Positions 23,005 to 30,942 of a stretch of 44,672 nucleotides of DNA are shown piece after piece (the stretch's first letter is position 1; each line of letters starts with the position of its first letter). Made by a program: the position numbers and the translations under genes. The notes below the pieces were generated by a model. It saw only the letters and a program-made list of their open reading frames with translations. It was not told where the DNA came from and ran no database searches. Origin of the DNA: an uncultured Prevotella sp. (GTDB taxonomy: Bacteria; Bacteroidota; Bacteroidia; Bacteroidales; Bacteroidaceae); contig NZ_CAMJOS010000028.1 in the NCBI RefSeq assembly GCF_946407605.1, forward strand, positions 1 to 44,672. The letters are read 5' to 3'.

Positions 23005-24783
23005 ATGGCAAAAAAGAAAATTAAGTTTAGTCTCGTCTACCGCGATATGTGGCAGTCGTCAGGCAAGTTCCAGCCGCGCAAGGACCAGCTGGAGCGTATA
23101 GCACCCGTTATTATCGACATGGGCTGTTTTGCCCGCGTAGAGACCAACGGTGGCGCTTTTGAGCAGGTGAACCTGATGGCAGGTGAGAATCCTAACGACG
23201 CTGTGCGCGCCTTCTGTAAGCCCTTCAACGAGGTGGGCATCCAGACCCACATGCTGGACCGCGGTCTGAACGCCCTGCGAATGTATCCTGTGCCCGATGA
23301 TGTACGTGAGCTGATGTACAAGGTGAAGAAGGCCCAGGGTGTGGATATCCCCCGTATTTTCTGTGGATTGAACGATACCCGCAACATTATCCCATCGATC
23401 AAGTGGGCCAAGGCCGCAGGCATGATTCCCCAGGCCACACTCTGCATCACCACCAGTCCGGTGCACACCGTAGAGTACTATAGCAAGATTGCCGACGAGG
23501 TGATTGCTGCCGGTGCCGAGGAGATCTGCTTGAAGGATATGGCCGGTATTGGTCAGCCCGCCATGCTGGGCGCTCTGACGAAGGCCATCAAGACCAAGCA
23601 CCCCGATATCATCATCCAGTATCACGGCCACTCTGGCCCCGGACTGTCGATGGCTTCTATCCTCGAGGTCTGCAACAACGGCGCCGACATCATCGACACC
23701 GCCATCGAGCCACTGAGCTGGGGTAAGGTGCATCCGGATATCATCTCGGTGCAGTCGATGCTGAAGAACGAGGGCTTCGAGGTAGAAGATATTAATATGA
23801 ACGCGTACATGCAGGCGAGAACCCTGACTCAGGAGTTCATTGACGACTGGCTGGGCTACTTCATCAATCCCGCCAACAAGCACATGTCGTCGCTCCTGCT
23901 GGGCTGCGGACTGCCTGGCGGCATGATGGGAAGTATGATGGCCGACCTGGGCGGCATACAGACCATGATCAACAAGCTGCGCGAGAAGAAGGGCGAGCCC
24001 GTGCTGACGATGGACGACATGCTGGTGAAGCTGTTCAACGAGGTAGAGTACGTATGGCCACGCGTGGGTTATCCCCCATTGGTGACCCCGTTCTCACAGT
24101 ACACCAAGAACATCGCCCTAATGAACCTGCTCACAATGGAACAGGGCAAGGGTCGCTACGTCATGATGGACGACGCCATCTGGGGTATGATTCTGGGCAA
24201 GAGCGGCAAGATTCCTGGCACCATCGCTCCCGAGCTCGTAGAGCTGGCTCAGCAACAGAAGCGCGAGTTTACCGATGTAGACCCGCACACGCTGATTCCC
24301 AATGCCCTCGACGGCTTCAAGAAAGAGATGGACGAGAACGGCTGGGACTACGGTAAGGACAACGAAGAGCTGTTTGAACTGGCTATGCACCCCGAGCAGT
24401 ACCGCCCCTTCAAGAGCGGACAGGCCAAGAAGCAGTTCCTGGCCGACCTGCAGAAGGCGAAGGACGCCAAGCTGGGCTCGAAGATGAGCGCCGAGGAGCT
24501 GGCTGCCTTCAAGCACGCCAAGGCCGATGCGCTGGTGGCTCCCTCTGCCGGACAGATATTCTACGAGTTCAACGGCGAGGGCGAGTGTGCTCCGTGCGTA
24601 GAGCCGTTTATCGGTCAGAAGTACGAGGAAGGTCAGACCTTCTGCTACCTGATGGAGAAATGGGGCGAGATTGTTCCCATCCCCGCAGCACTCGGCGGCA
24701 AGCTCGTTGAGGTGAGCGCCAAGCAGGGTGCTAAGGTGAGCAAGGGCGACGTGCTGGCCTGGATTGAGCGTACAGAAAAGTAA
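23005..24783 (+). CDS. carboxyltransferase with biotinyl-like C-terminus (oxaloacetate decarboxylase/pyruvate carboxylase B-like)
   Basis: This 592-residue protein has an HMG-CoA-lyase-type carboxyltransferase domain (residues about 5-290), a PYC/OADA-type middle domain and a biotinyl/lipoyl-like C-terminus. The active-site elements YRDMWQS, LKDMAGIG (carbamylated Lys in relatives) and YHGHSGPG (metal His-X-His) are visible. Such proteins move a carboxyl group between a keto acid and biotin, as in oxaloacetate decarboxylation or pyruvate carboxylation. The C-terminal domain has FCYLMEKWGEIVPIPAALGG where the usual biotin motif is EAMKMMNEI, so biotinylation is uncertain. The gene is monocistronic between a promoter and a strong terminator. 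Confidence 0.82.
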   Translation: MAKKKIKFSLVYRDMWQSSGKFQPRKDQLERIAPVIIDMGCFARVETNGGAFEQVNLMAGENPNDAVRAFCKPFNEVGIQTHMLDRGLNALRMYPVPDDVRELMYKVKKAQGVDIPRIFCGLNDTRNIIPSIKWAKAAGMIPQATLCITTSPVHTVEYYSKIADEVIAAGAEEICLKDMAGIGQPAMLGALTKAIKTKHPDIIIQYHGHSGPGLSMASILEVCNNGADIIDTAIEPLSWGKVHPDIISVQSMLKNEGFEVEDINMNAYMQARTLTQEFIDDWLGYFINPANKHMSSLLLGCGLPGGMMGSMMADLGGIQTMINKLREKKGEPVLTMDDMLVKLFNEVEYVWPRVGYPPLVTPFSQYTKNIALMNLLTMEQGKGRYVMMDDAIWGMILGKSGKIPGTIAPELVELAQQQKREFTDVDPHTLIPNALDGFKKEMDENGWDYGKDNEELFELAMHPEQYRPFKSGQAKKQFLADLQKAKDAKLGSKMSAEELAAFKHAKADALVAPSAGQIFYEFNGEGECAPCVEPFIGQKYEEGQTFCYLMEKWGEIVPIPAALGGKLVEVSAKQGAKVSKGDVLAWIERTEK

Positions 24784-24805
24784 GTACACATCATCATTAT
24801 TAGGT

Positions 24806-24852
24806 ATAAGCCATCGATTCTTTCATGTTTCGATGGCTTATTTAGTTTTTAT
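24806..24852 (+). terminator. terminator after the carboxyltransferase gene
   Basis: ATAAGCCATCGA (24806-24817) pairs perfectly with TCGATGGCTTAT (24830-24841), followed by TTAGTTTTTATTTT. Confidence 0.9.
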
Positions 24853-24856
24853 TTTG

Positions 24857-24865
24857 TAACTTTGC
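24857..24865 (+). promoter_or_regulatory. -7 box of feoAB
   Basis: TAACTTTGC immediately after the upstream terminator's T tract, 21 bases before the ATG at 24887. No Fur box was identified with confidence. Confidence 0.7.
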
Positions 24866-24886
24866 AGCCGAATAGCAGAAAGGCGT

Positions 24887-27283
24887 ATGAAGTTGTCGGA
24901 ACTGAAAACGGGCGAGAAGGGCGTCATCGTGAAGGTATTGGGTCACGGTGGCTTCCGCAAGCGCATCATCGAGATGGGATTCATCAAGGGAAAAGTAGTA
25001 GAGGTGCTGCTCAACGCCCCGCTGCAAGACCCCGTGAAATACAAGGTGATGGGCTACGAGGTGTCGCTGCGTCATCACGAGGCCGAGCAGATAGAAGTGG
25101 TGAACGAGGGTTCGCTGCAACAGACAACCATCAACGAGGCCGAGATTGTTGTTGACAACGAGACGATGCTGCAGCACCGAGCCCTGCACGAGCGCAGAAC
25201 CCTTAACGTTGCCTTAGTGGGCAACCCCAACTGCGGCAAGACATCACTCTTCAACTATGCCTCAGGAGCACACGCCCGAGTGGGTAACTACTCAGGAGTG
25301 ACCGTCGATGCCACAGAGGCACACGCCTCGATGTTCGGCTATGAGTTCCTGCTGACCGACCTGCCCGGCACCTACTCCCTCTCGTGTTATTCGCCAGAAG
25401 AGCTCTACGTCAGAAAGCACCTCAGCGAGAAGATGCCTGACGTAGTGATCAACGTCATCGACGCCTCGAACCTGGAGCGCAATCTCTACCTAACCACTCA
25501 GCTGGTGGACATGAACGTGAGAATGGTGTGTGCGCTGAATATGTACGACGAGTTTGAACGTCGAGGCGACAGCGTGGACATCAAGGTGCTATCATCACTT
25601 TTCGGTATGCCGATGGTACCCACATCGTTCAAGAGCGGTATGGGCGTCAAGGAGCTGTTCCGCGCCGTCATCCAGGTGTACGAACGACAGGAGTCATCGC
25701 GACATATCCACATCAACTACGGACACGAGATTGAGCAAGGTATCAGTCATATACAGAAATACCTCAAGGCCGACGAGCACATCAGTCAGCGATACTCTAC
25801 ACGCTATCTGGCCATCAAACTGTTGGAGCACGACAGCGACGTGCTGCAATATGTGGGCAACCACCTGGCCGACGAGCACAGACCCGAAGACCGCAAACAA
25901 CTGCTGCAGGCGCGCGACGTTGCTGCCGCTCGTGTGCAGGAAGAGACGGGCAGCGACTCGGAAACGGCCATCATGGACGCCAAGTACGGCTTTATCAACG
26001 GCGCTCTGAAAGAGGCACGCTACAAGACGGGGTCGAAGGAAGACACCTATCGCGTGACTCACATGATAGACAACGTGCTGTCGAACCGCATTCTGGGCTT
26101 CCCCATCTTCTTCGCCATCCTCTTCGTGATGTTCCAAACCACCTTCGCCTTAGGACAGTACCCGATGGACTGGATTGAGGCAGGCGTCGACTGGCTGGGC
26201 GGCTGGATAGAGGATGCAATGGTCGACGGTCCGCTGCGCTCCATGCTGGTAGAAGGCGTCGTGGGCGGTGTAGGCAGCGTCATCGTGTTCCTGCCGCAGA
26301 TTCTGATTCTTTATTTCTTCATCTCGCTGATGGAGGATTCGGGCTATATGTCGCGTGCGGCTTTTATCATGGACCGCCTGATGCACAAGATGGGACTTCA
26401 CGGCAAGTCGTTCATACCGCTGGTGATGGGATTTGGCTGTAATGTGCCCGCTGTGATGGCCACTCGCACCATTGAGAGCCGACGCTCGCGCATCATCACC
26501 ATGATGATACTGCCGTTTATGTCGTGCTCGGCGCGTCTGCCCATCTATATCATGATTGCTGGCACGTTCTTCGCCCTGCAGTACAGGTCGTGGGTCATGA
26601 TATCACTCTATGCCGTTGGCATCGTAATGTCGGTCATCGTCAGCAAGATTCTTTCCACATTCGTCATCAAAGGCGAGGACACACCCTTCGTGATGGAGCT
26701 GCCGCCCTACCGCTGGCCTACGGCAAAGGCCATAGGACGCCATACGTGGGAGAAAGGTAAGGAGTATCTGAAGAAGATGGGTGGCATCATCCTGGTGGCC
26801 TCCATCATTGTGTGGGCGCTGGGCTATTTCCCACATAACGACGAGCTCTCGCGTCAAGAACAGCAGGAACAGTCGTACATCGGCAAGATGGGTAAGGCCA
26901 TAGAGCCTGTGTTCACGCCGCAGGGCTTCAACTGGAAGCTCGACGTGAGCCTCATTGCAGGTGTGGGCGCCAAAGAGATTGTGGCCTCATCGATTGGTGT
27001 GCTGTATAGCGGCGACGACTCGTTTGCCGACGATGATACGTTCTCGGACGACTCGGAGAAATACACACGACTGCACCAGCTGATGACTGCCGACGGACTC
27101 ACGCCGCTGGCTGCCTACTGTTATCTGCTCTTCGTGCTGATATACTTCCCCTGCGTGGCTACGATTGTGGCCATCAAGAACGAGACGGGCTCGTGGCGAT
27201 GGGCGTTGATAGCCGCCATCTACACCTCGGTACTGGCATGGGTAGTGTCGGCTGTGGTCTATCAGATAGGCCGCCTCTTCTAA
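24887..27283 (+). CDS. feoB: ferrous iron transport protein, FeoA-FeoB fusion
   Basis: This 798-residue fusion takes up Fe2+ across the inner membrane. Residues 1-75 are a FeoA SH3-like domain (MKLSELKTGEKGVIVKVLGHG...RRII-type core). The G domain follows: G1 GNPNCGKTS (112-120), switch region NYSGVTVDATEA, G3 DLPGTYS, and G4 NMYDEF. The membrane part carries two Gate repeats, with GFGCNVPAVMATRTIESRRSR and the later VGAKEIVASSIGVLY typical of FeoB. The FeoA-FeoB fusion is usual for Bacteroidetes. The C-terminus ends in helices VLIYFPCVATIVAIKNETG. It converges on the second uvrA, with only 24 bases between the two stop codons. Confidence 0.95.
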   Translation: MKLSELKTGEKGVIVKVLGHGGFRKRIIEMGFIKGKVVEVLLNAPLQDPVKYKVMGYEVSLRHHEAEQIEVVNEGSLQQTTINEAEIVVDNETMLQHRALHERRTLNVALVGNPNCGKTSLFNYASGAHARVGNYSGVTVDATEAHASMFGYEFLLTDLPGTYSLSCYSPEELYVRKHLSEKMPDVVINVIDASNLERNLYLTTQLVDMNVRMVCALNMYDEFERRGDSVDIKVLSSLFGMPMVPTSFKSGMGVKELFRAVIQVYERQESSRHIHINYGHEIEQGISHIQKYLKADEHISQRYSTRYLAIKLLEHDSDVLQYVGNHLADEHRPEDRKQLLQARDVAAARVQEETGSDSETAIMDAKYGFINGALKEARYKTGSKEDTYRVTHMIDNVLSNRILGFPIFFAILFVMFQTTFALGQYPMDWIEAGVDWLGGWIEDAMVDGPLRSMLVEGVVGGVGSVIVFLPQILILYFFISLMEDSGYMSRAAFIMDRLMHKMGLHGKSFIPLVMGFGCNVPAVMATRTIESRRSRIITMMILPFMSCSARLPIYIMIAGTFFALQYRSWVMISLYAVGIVMSVIVSKILSTFVIKGEDTPFVMELPPYRWPTAKAIGRHTWEKGKEYLKKMGGIILVASIIVWALGYFPHNDELSRQEQQEQSYIGKMGKAIEPVFTPQGFNWKLDVSLIAGVGAKEIVASSIGVLYSGDDSFADDDTFSDDSEKYTRLHQLMTADGLTPLAAYCYLLFVLIYFPCVATIVAIKNETGSWRWALIAAIYTSVLAWVVSAVVYQIGRLF

Positions 27284-27287
27284 CGTC

Positions 27288-27316
27288 AATCAGACAGTCT
27301 CTTCTGATTACTTTTT
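27288..27316 (+). terminator. possible terminator between convergent feoB and uvrA
   Basis: AATCAGA (27288-27294) pairs with TCTGATT (27303-27309), followed by ACTTTTTC. It overlaps the uvrA stop codon. Confidence 0.45.
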
Positions 27317-30184
27317 CAGTTCTTGTTTCAGGAAACGGGGCGTATAACCCTTCTTGCTGCGTGCCACCTCTTCGGGTGTGCCCTCGCTGAGGATCATACC
27401 ACCTTTGCGTCCGCCCTCAGGTCCCATATCAATGATATGGTCAGCCTGACAGATGACGTCGAGGTTGTGCTCGATGATAATCACGGTGTTACCTCTATCT
27501 ACGAGTTTACGAATGACCTGCATCAAGATGCGGATATCATCGAAATGCAGACCTGTAGTGGGTTCATCGAGGATATAGAGCGTGCTTCCTGTATCGCGCT
27601 TCGACAGTTCCGTAGCCAGTTTTACGCGTTGACTCTCGCCGCCCGAGAGTGTCGTCGAGGGCTGTCCCAACTTGATATAGCCCAGACCAACATCCTGGAT
27701 GGTCTTGATTTTACGCAGTATTTCGGGCACATTCTCAAAGAACTCCACAGCCTGGTTGATGGTCATATCGAGCACGTCGGCAATAGATTTGCCCTTATAA
27801 CGCACCTCTAAGGTCTCGCGGTTATAGCGTTTCCCGTGACACTCCTCACAGGGCACCTGGATATCGGGCAGGAAGTTCATCTCGATGGTCTTATAGCCGT
27901 TACCGCCACAAGTCTCACAGCGACCGCCCTTCACATTGAACGAGAAGCGGCCAGGCTTATAGCCGCGAATCTTGGCCTCGGGCAGTTCTACGAAAAGGGT
28001 GCGGATATCGGAAAATACGCCAGTATAGGTGGCAGGATTAGAGCGGGGTGTACGACCCAACGGGCTCTGGTCAACATTCACCACCTTATCTATATATTGC
28101 AGGCCCTCGATGCTGTCGTAGGGCTTGGGTCTTTTCAGCGAGCGGTAGAAATGATGGGAGAGAATAGGTTGCAACGTCTCGTTGATAAGCGTCGACTTAC
28201 CCGAGCCTGAAACACCCGTCACCACAATAAGCTTACCCAAGGGGAAGGTGACGTCGATATGCTTGAGGTTGTTGCCGCTGCAGCCTTTCAGTACAAGACT
28301 ATGGCCATTGCCATCATTCCTCTTTCCACTCTCCTCATTCCACTTTCCACTCTCCACTTTCCTCTTTCCACTAAGATAACATGCCGTCAAAGTATCAGTC
28401 TTCAGCAGCTCCTGGGGCGTTCCCTGAAACACCACTTCACCACCCTTGCGGCCAGCACGCGGACCAATATCCACGATATAGTCGGCAGCCAACATCATGT
28501 CGCGGTCGTGTTCCACCACAATAACGGTATTACCCAGGTCGCGCAACTCTTTCAACGAACGGATAAGACGCTCATTATCACGCTGGTGCAGACCGATGGA
28601 AGGCTCATCGAGAATATAGAGCACGTTGACCAGCTGGGAGCCAATCTGCGTGGCCAGACGAATGCGCTGACTCTCACCACCCGACAGCGAGGCCGACTGG
28701 CGGTTGAGGGCCAGATAGTCGAGGCCCACATCCAACAGGAAGTCGAGACGGGTGCGTATCTCCTTCAGTATCTCGGCGGCAATCTGCTGTTGCTGAGCAT
28801 CGAGATGTTCCTCCACATGATTCAACCATTCGCGCAACTCGCTGATGTCCATAGCTCCCAATTCTGAGATGTTCTTATCCCAGATGCGATAGGAAAGGGC
28901 CTCACGGTTCAGTCGCTGCCCGTGACACTCAGGACACTCACATTCTGCCAGAAACTGGTCGGCCCATTTCTGACCCGTAGTGCTCTCGTCGCCCTCCATA
29001 ATGTCACGCAGGTATTTGATGATGCCATCGAAGTTGACGAAGTAATCACTCGAGGTATGGACCAGCTCTTTGTCGATGCGGATATCCTCTAACGAACCAT
29101 AGAGAATCTCGTTCATGGTCTCGTCAGGAATTTCTTTTATTGGGGTCTTCAGCGTCAAGTCGCTCTTCTTCAGAATAGACTCTATCTGCCAGAAAATCAG
29201 CTGGTTCTTGTATTTACCCAAAGGAGCGATTCCCCCTTCATAGATCGTCTTACTGCTATCGGGAATCACTTTGTTGAGGTCAATCTCGCTGACCACACCG
29301 AGACCCTTACAACGGGGACAGGCGCCCTGCGGCGAGTTGAACGAGAAATTGTTGGGGGCTGGGTCGCTATAGGAGATGCCTGAGGTGGGACACATCAGTC
29401 GTTTGGAGAAATACTTCACCTCGTTGGTATCTTTATCAAGAATCATTATCAGACCCTCGCCCTGCTTCATAGCTATCTGCACGCTCTTCCTCAGACGCTC
29501 GTCGGGTTGGTCGTCAGCCTCATCCTTCACGCATAGTTTATCAATAACCACCTCGATATCGTGGTTCTTATAGCGGTCGACCTTCATGCCCAGCGTAATC
29601 TCTGTCACCTCTCCATCGATACGCATAGTGAGATAACCCTTGCGACGCATGGCCTCGAAGAGCTCACGATAGTGACCCTTACGATTGCGTACCAACGGAG
29701 CCAGGATAAAGATTCTGCGACCGGCATAGTCGTGCTGAATCATCTCTATCACTCGTTCCTCGGTATATTTCACCATCGGCTCACCAGTCATATAGCTGTA
29801 AGCCTTACCCGCACGGGCATAAAGCAATCGCAGATAGTCGTAAATCTCGGTGGTAGTGCCTACGGTAGAACGCGGGTTCTTGTTGGTGGTCTTCTGCTCA
29901 ATGCTGATAACGGGCGACAGACCGGTAATCTTATCAACATCAGGACGCTCCATACCCCCAAGAAAATTGCGGGCATAGGCCGAAAAGGTCTCGATATAGC
30001 GACGCTGACCCTCGGCAAAGATGGTGTCGAAGGCCAACGACGATTTGCCGGAACCACTCAATCCGGTAATGACTGTGAGCGACTGACGGGGTATCTCGAC
30101 ATCAATATTCTTCAGATTATGGACACGAGCACCCCAGACGCATATCTTTTCGTCATCCTTAATCTCCACTGGTACTTCCTCCAT
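27308..30184 (-). CDS. uvrA: excinuclease ABC subunit A (paralogue 2)
   Basis: This 958-residue protein is a full-length UvrA with both ATPase halves. Near the N-terminus it has GLSGSGKSSLAFDT and EQKTTNKNPRSTVGT; the first signature is LSGGESQRIRL, then LDEPSIGLH; the second half has GVSGSGKSTL, LSGGESQRVKL and LDEPTTGLH. Zinc ligands occur as CPRCKG, CPECHG, CETCGG and CEECHG. It is closer to the housekeeping UvrA pattern than the copy at 4561-7413. The inter-domain linker holds a Gly/Ser/Lys/Glu-rich insert (about residues 604-622) from a purine-rich tandem repeat. The ATG overlaps the upstream T9SS cargo gene by 26 bases. Confidence 0.95.
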   Translation of the reverse strand: MEEVPVEIKDDEKICVWGARVHNLKNIDVEIPRQSLTVITGLSGSGKSSLAFDTIFAEGQRRYIETFSAYARNFLGGMERPDVDKITGLSPVISIEQKTTNKNPRSTVGTTTEIYDYLRLLYARAGKAYSYMTGEPMVKYTEERVIEMIQHDYAGRRIFILAPLVRNRKGHYRELFEAMRRKGYLTMRIDGEVTEITLGMKVDRYKNHDIEVVIDKLCVKDEADDQPDERLRKSVQIAMKQGEGLIMILDKDTNEVKYFSKRLMCPTSGISYSDPAPNNFSFNSPQGACPRCKGLGVVSEIDLNKVIPDSSKTIYEGGIAPLGKYKNQLIFWQIESILKKSDLTLKTPIKEIPDETMNEILYGSLEDIRIDKELVHTSSDYFVNFDGIIKYLRDIMEGDESTTGQKWADQFLAECECPECHGQRLNREALSYRIWDKNISELGAMDISELREWLNHVEEHLDAQQQQIAAEILKEIRTRLDFLLDVGLDYLALNRQSASLSGGESQRIRLATQIGSQLVNVLYILDEPSIGLHQRDNERLIRSLKELRDLGNTVIVVEHDRDMMLAADYIVDIGPRAGRKGGEVVFQGTPQELLKTDTLTACYLSGKRKVESGKWNEESGKRNDGNGHSLVLKGCSGNNLKHIDVTFPLGKLIVVTGVSGSGKSTLINETLQPILSHHFYRSLKRPKPYDSIEGLQYIDKVVNVDQSPLGRTPRSNPATYTGVFSDIRTLFVELPEAKIRGYKPGRFSFNVKGGRCETCGGNGYKTIEMNFLPDIQVPCEECHGKRYNRETLEVRYKGKSIADVLDMTINQAVEFFENVPEILRKIKTIQDVGLGYIKLGQPSTTLSGGESQRVKLATELSKRDTGSTLYILDEPTTGLHFDDIRILMQVIRKLVDRGNTVIIIEHNLDVICQADHIIDMGPEGGRKGGMILSEGTPEEVARSKKGYTPRFLKQELKK
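28317..28373 (-). repeat. purine-rich tandem repeat within uvrA paralogue 2
   Basis: On the minus strand, GTGGAAA/GAGGAAA/GTGGAGA-type 7-mers run for about 55 bases, in frame, giving SGKRKVESGKWNEESGKRND in the linker between the ATPase halves. Confidence 0.8.
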
Positions 30185-30866
30185 CTGAATGTTTCCTCAA
30201 CAGGTTGACGTCCTTGCGGATATTGTATTCCTTACCATCGGCACCGCGAGCTTTCACAATGACGAAATACACGCCGTCCTTGCAGTCCTTACCACGATAG
30301 GTTCCGTCCCAACCCTTAGAGATATCGGTCCAGTCGAAGAGACGCTGCCCCCAACGGTTGATGATATAAGCATGAAACTCCACAATACTCTTATAGTCAC
30401 GCTTAGCCTTATACACATCATTGATTCCATCGCCATTAGGAGAGAAGGCGTTGGGGAACTCCAACCAGCTCTCGGCAACGAAGATTTTAATCTCGGCAGA
30501 GTCGACAACGACGTCTTCGTCACCAACATCGGTCTTCAGCACCACCAGATAGGTGCCAGACTCATTGAACGTATACTGCGTATCTTCCTCGTAGCGTACA
30601 AACAGCTCCTCATAGCCGCTGTTGCCTTCGAGACGACGGAAATGCCATTCGTAGGAGGGTGAGTAATCATCCATTCCCGACGGATTAGCCGTAAACGTCA
30701 CCTCAAGCGGTGCCTGACCGTCGTCAATACTGGTAACTTCCTGGGTTAAGCCCTTGCTGTCAACATAAGAAGCCTTAGGCGACACTTTGGGTGTCACTTG
30801 CTGTGCTCCCGCTGTCAGGGAGGTCAAAAACAAGATAAAGAATGATAATATAAACTTCTTTTTCAT
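30159..30866 (-). CDS. T9SS type B (CHU_C) secreted protein
   Basis: This 235-residue exported protein has a signal peptide (residues 1-21, ending LTAGAQQ) and a PKD-like beta-sandwich (about residues 50-130, with PLEVTFTANPSG and YEWHF). It ends in a type IX secretion, type B sorting domain (about 145-225): FPNAFSPNGDGINDVYKAK, NRWGQRLFDW, WDGTYRGKDCKDGVYFVIV. It would reach the cell surface or be released by the T9SS. It is transcribed from a -7 box at 30894-30886, and its end overlaps uvrA by 26 bases, an unusual pairing of a surface protein with a repair gene. Confidence 0.9.
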   Translation of the reverse strand: MKKKFILSFFILFLTSLTAGAQQVTPKVSPKASYVDSKGLTQEVTSIDDGQAPLEVTFTANPSGMDDYSPSYEWHFRRLEGNSGYEELFVRYEEDTQYTFNESGTYLVVLKTDVGDEDVVVDSAEIKIFVAESWLEFPNAFSPNGDGINDVYKAKRDYKSIVEFHAYIINRWGQRLFDWTDISKGWDGTYRGKDCKDGVYFVIVKARGADGKEYNIRKDVNLLRKHSDGGSTSGD

Positions 30867-30885
30867 ATTTCTTTCCGTTTTGTGG

Positions 30886-30894
30886 GCAAAGTTA
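30886..30894 (-). promoter_or_regulatory. -7 box of the T9SS cargo/uvrA unit
   Basis: TAACTTTGC on the minus strand, 20 bases before the ATG at 30866. It lies back to back with the -7 box at 30908. Confidence 0.7.
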
Positions 30895-30907
30895 CAAATT
30901 TATTTTG

Positions 30908-30915
30908 TACTTTTG
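30908..30915 (+). promoter_or_regulatory. -7 box of the LysM/PorT/POT operon
   Basis: TACTTTTG, 27 bases before the ATG at 30943. Confidence 0.7.
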
Positions 30916-30942
30916 TCGGCGAAAACAGAAAAAAATGAAATT

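Noticed and set aside
23059..23883. 274-residue minus-strand frame in the carboxyltransferase
   Set aside because: It arises from strong codon bias of the opposite gene and shows no domain.
30787..30942. longer N-terminus for the LysM gene
   Set aside because: The extension overlaps the opposite gene and contains the promoter; the signal peptide begins at the ATG at 30943.
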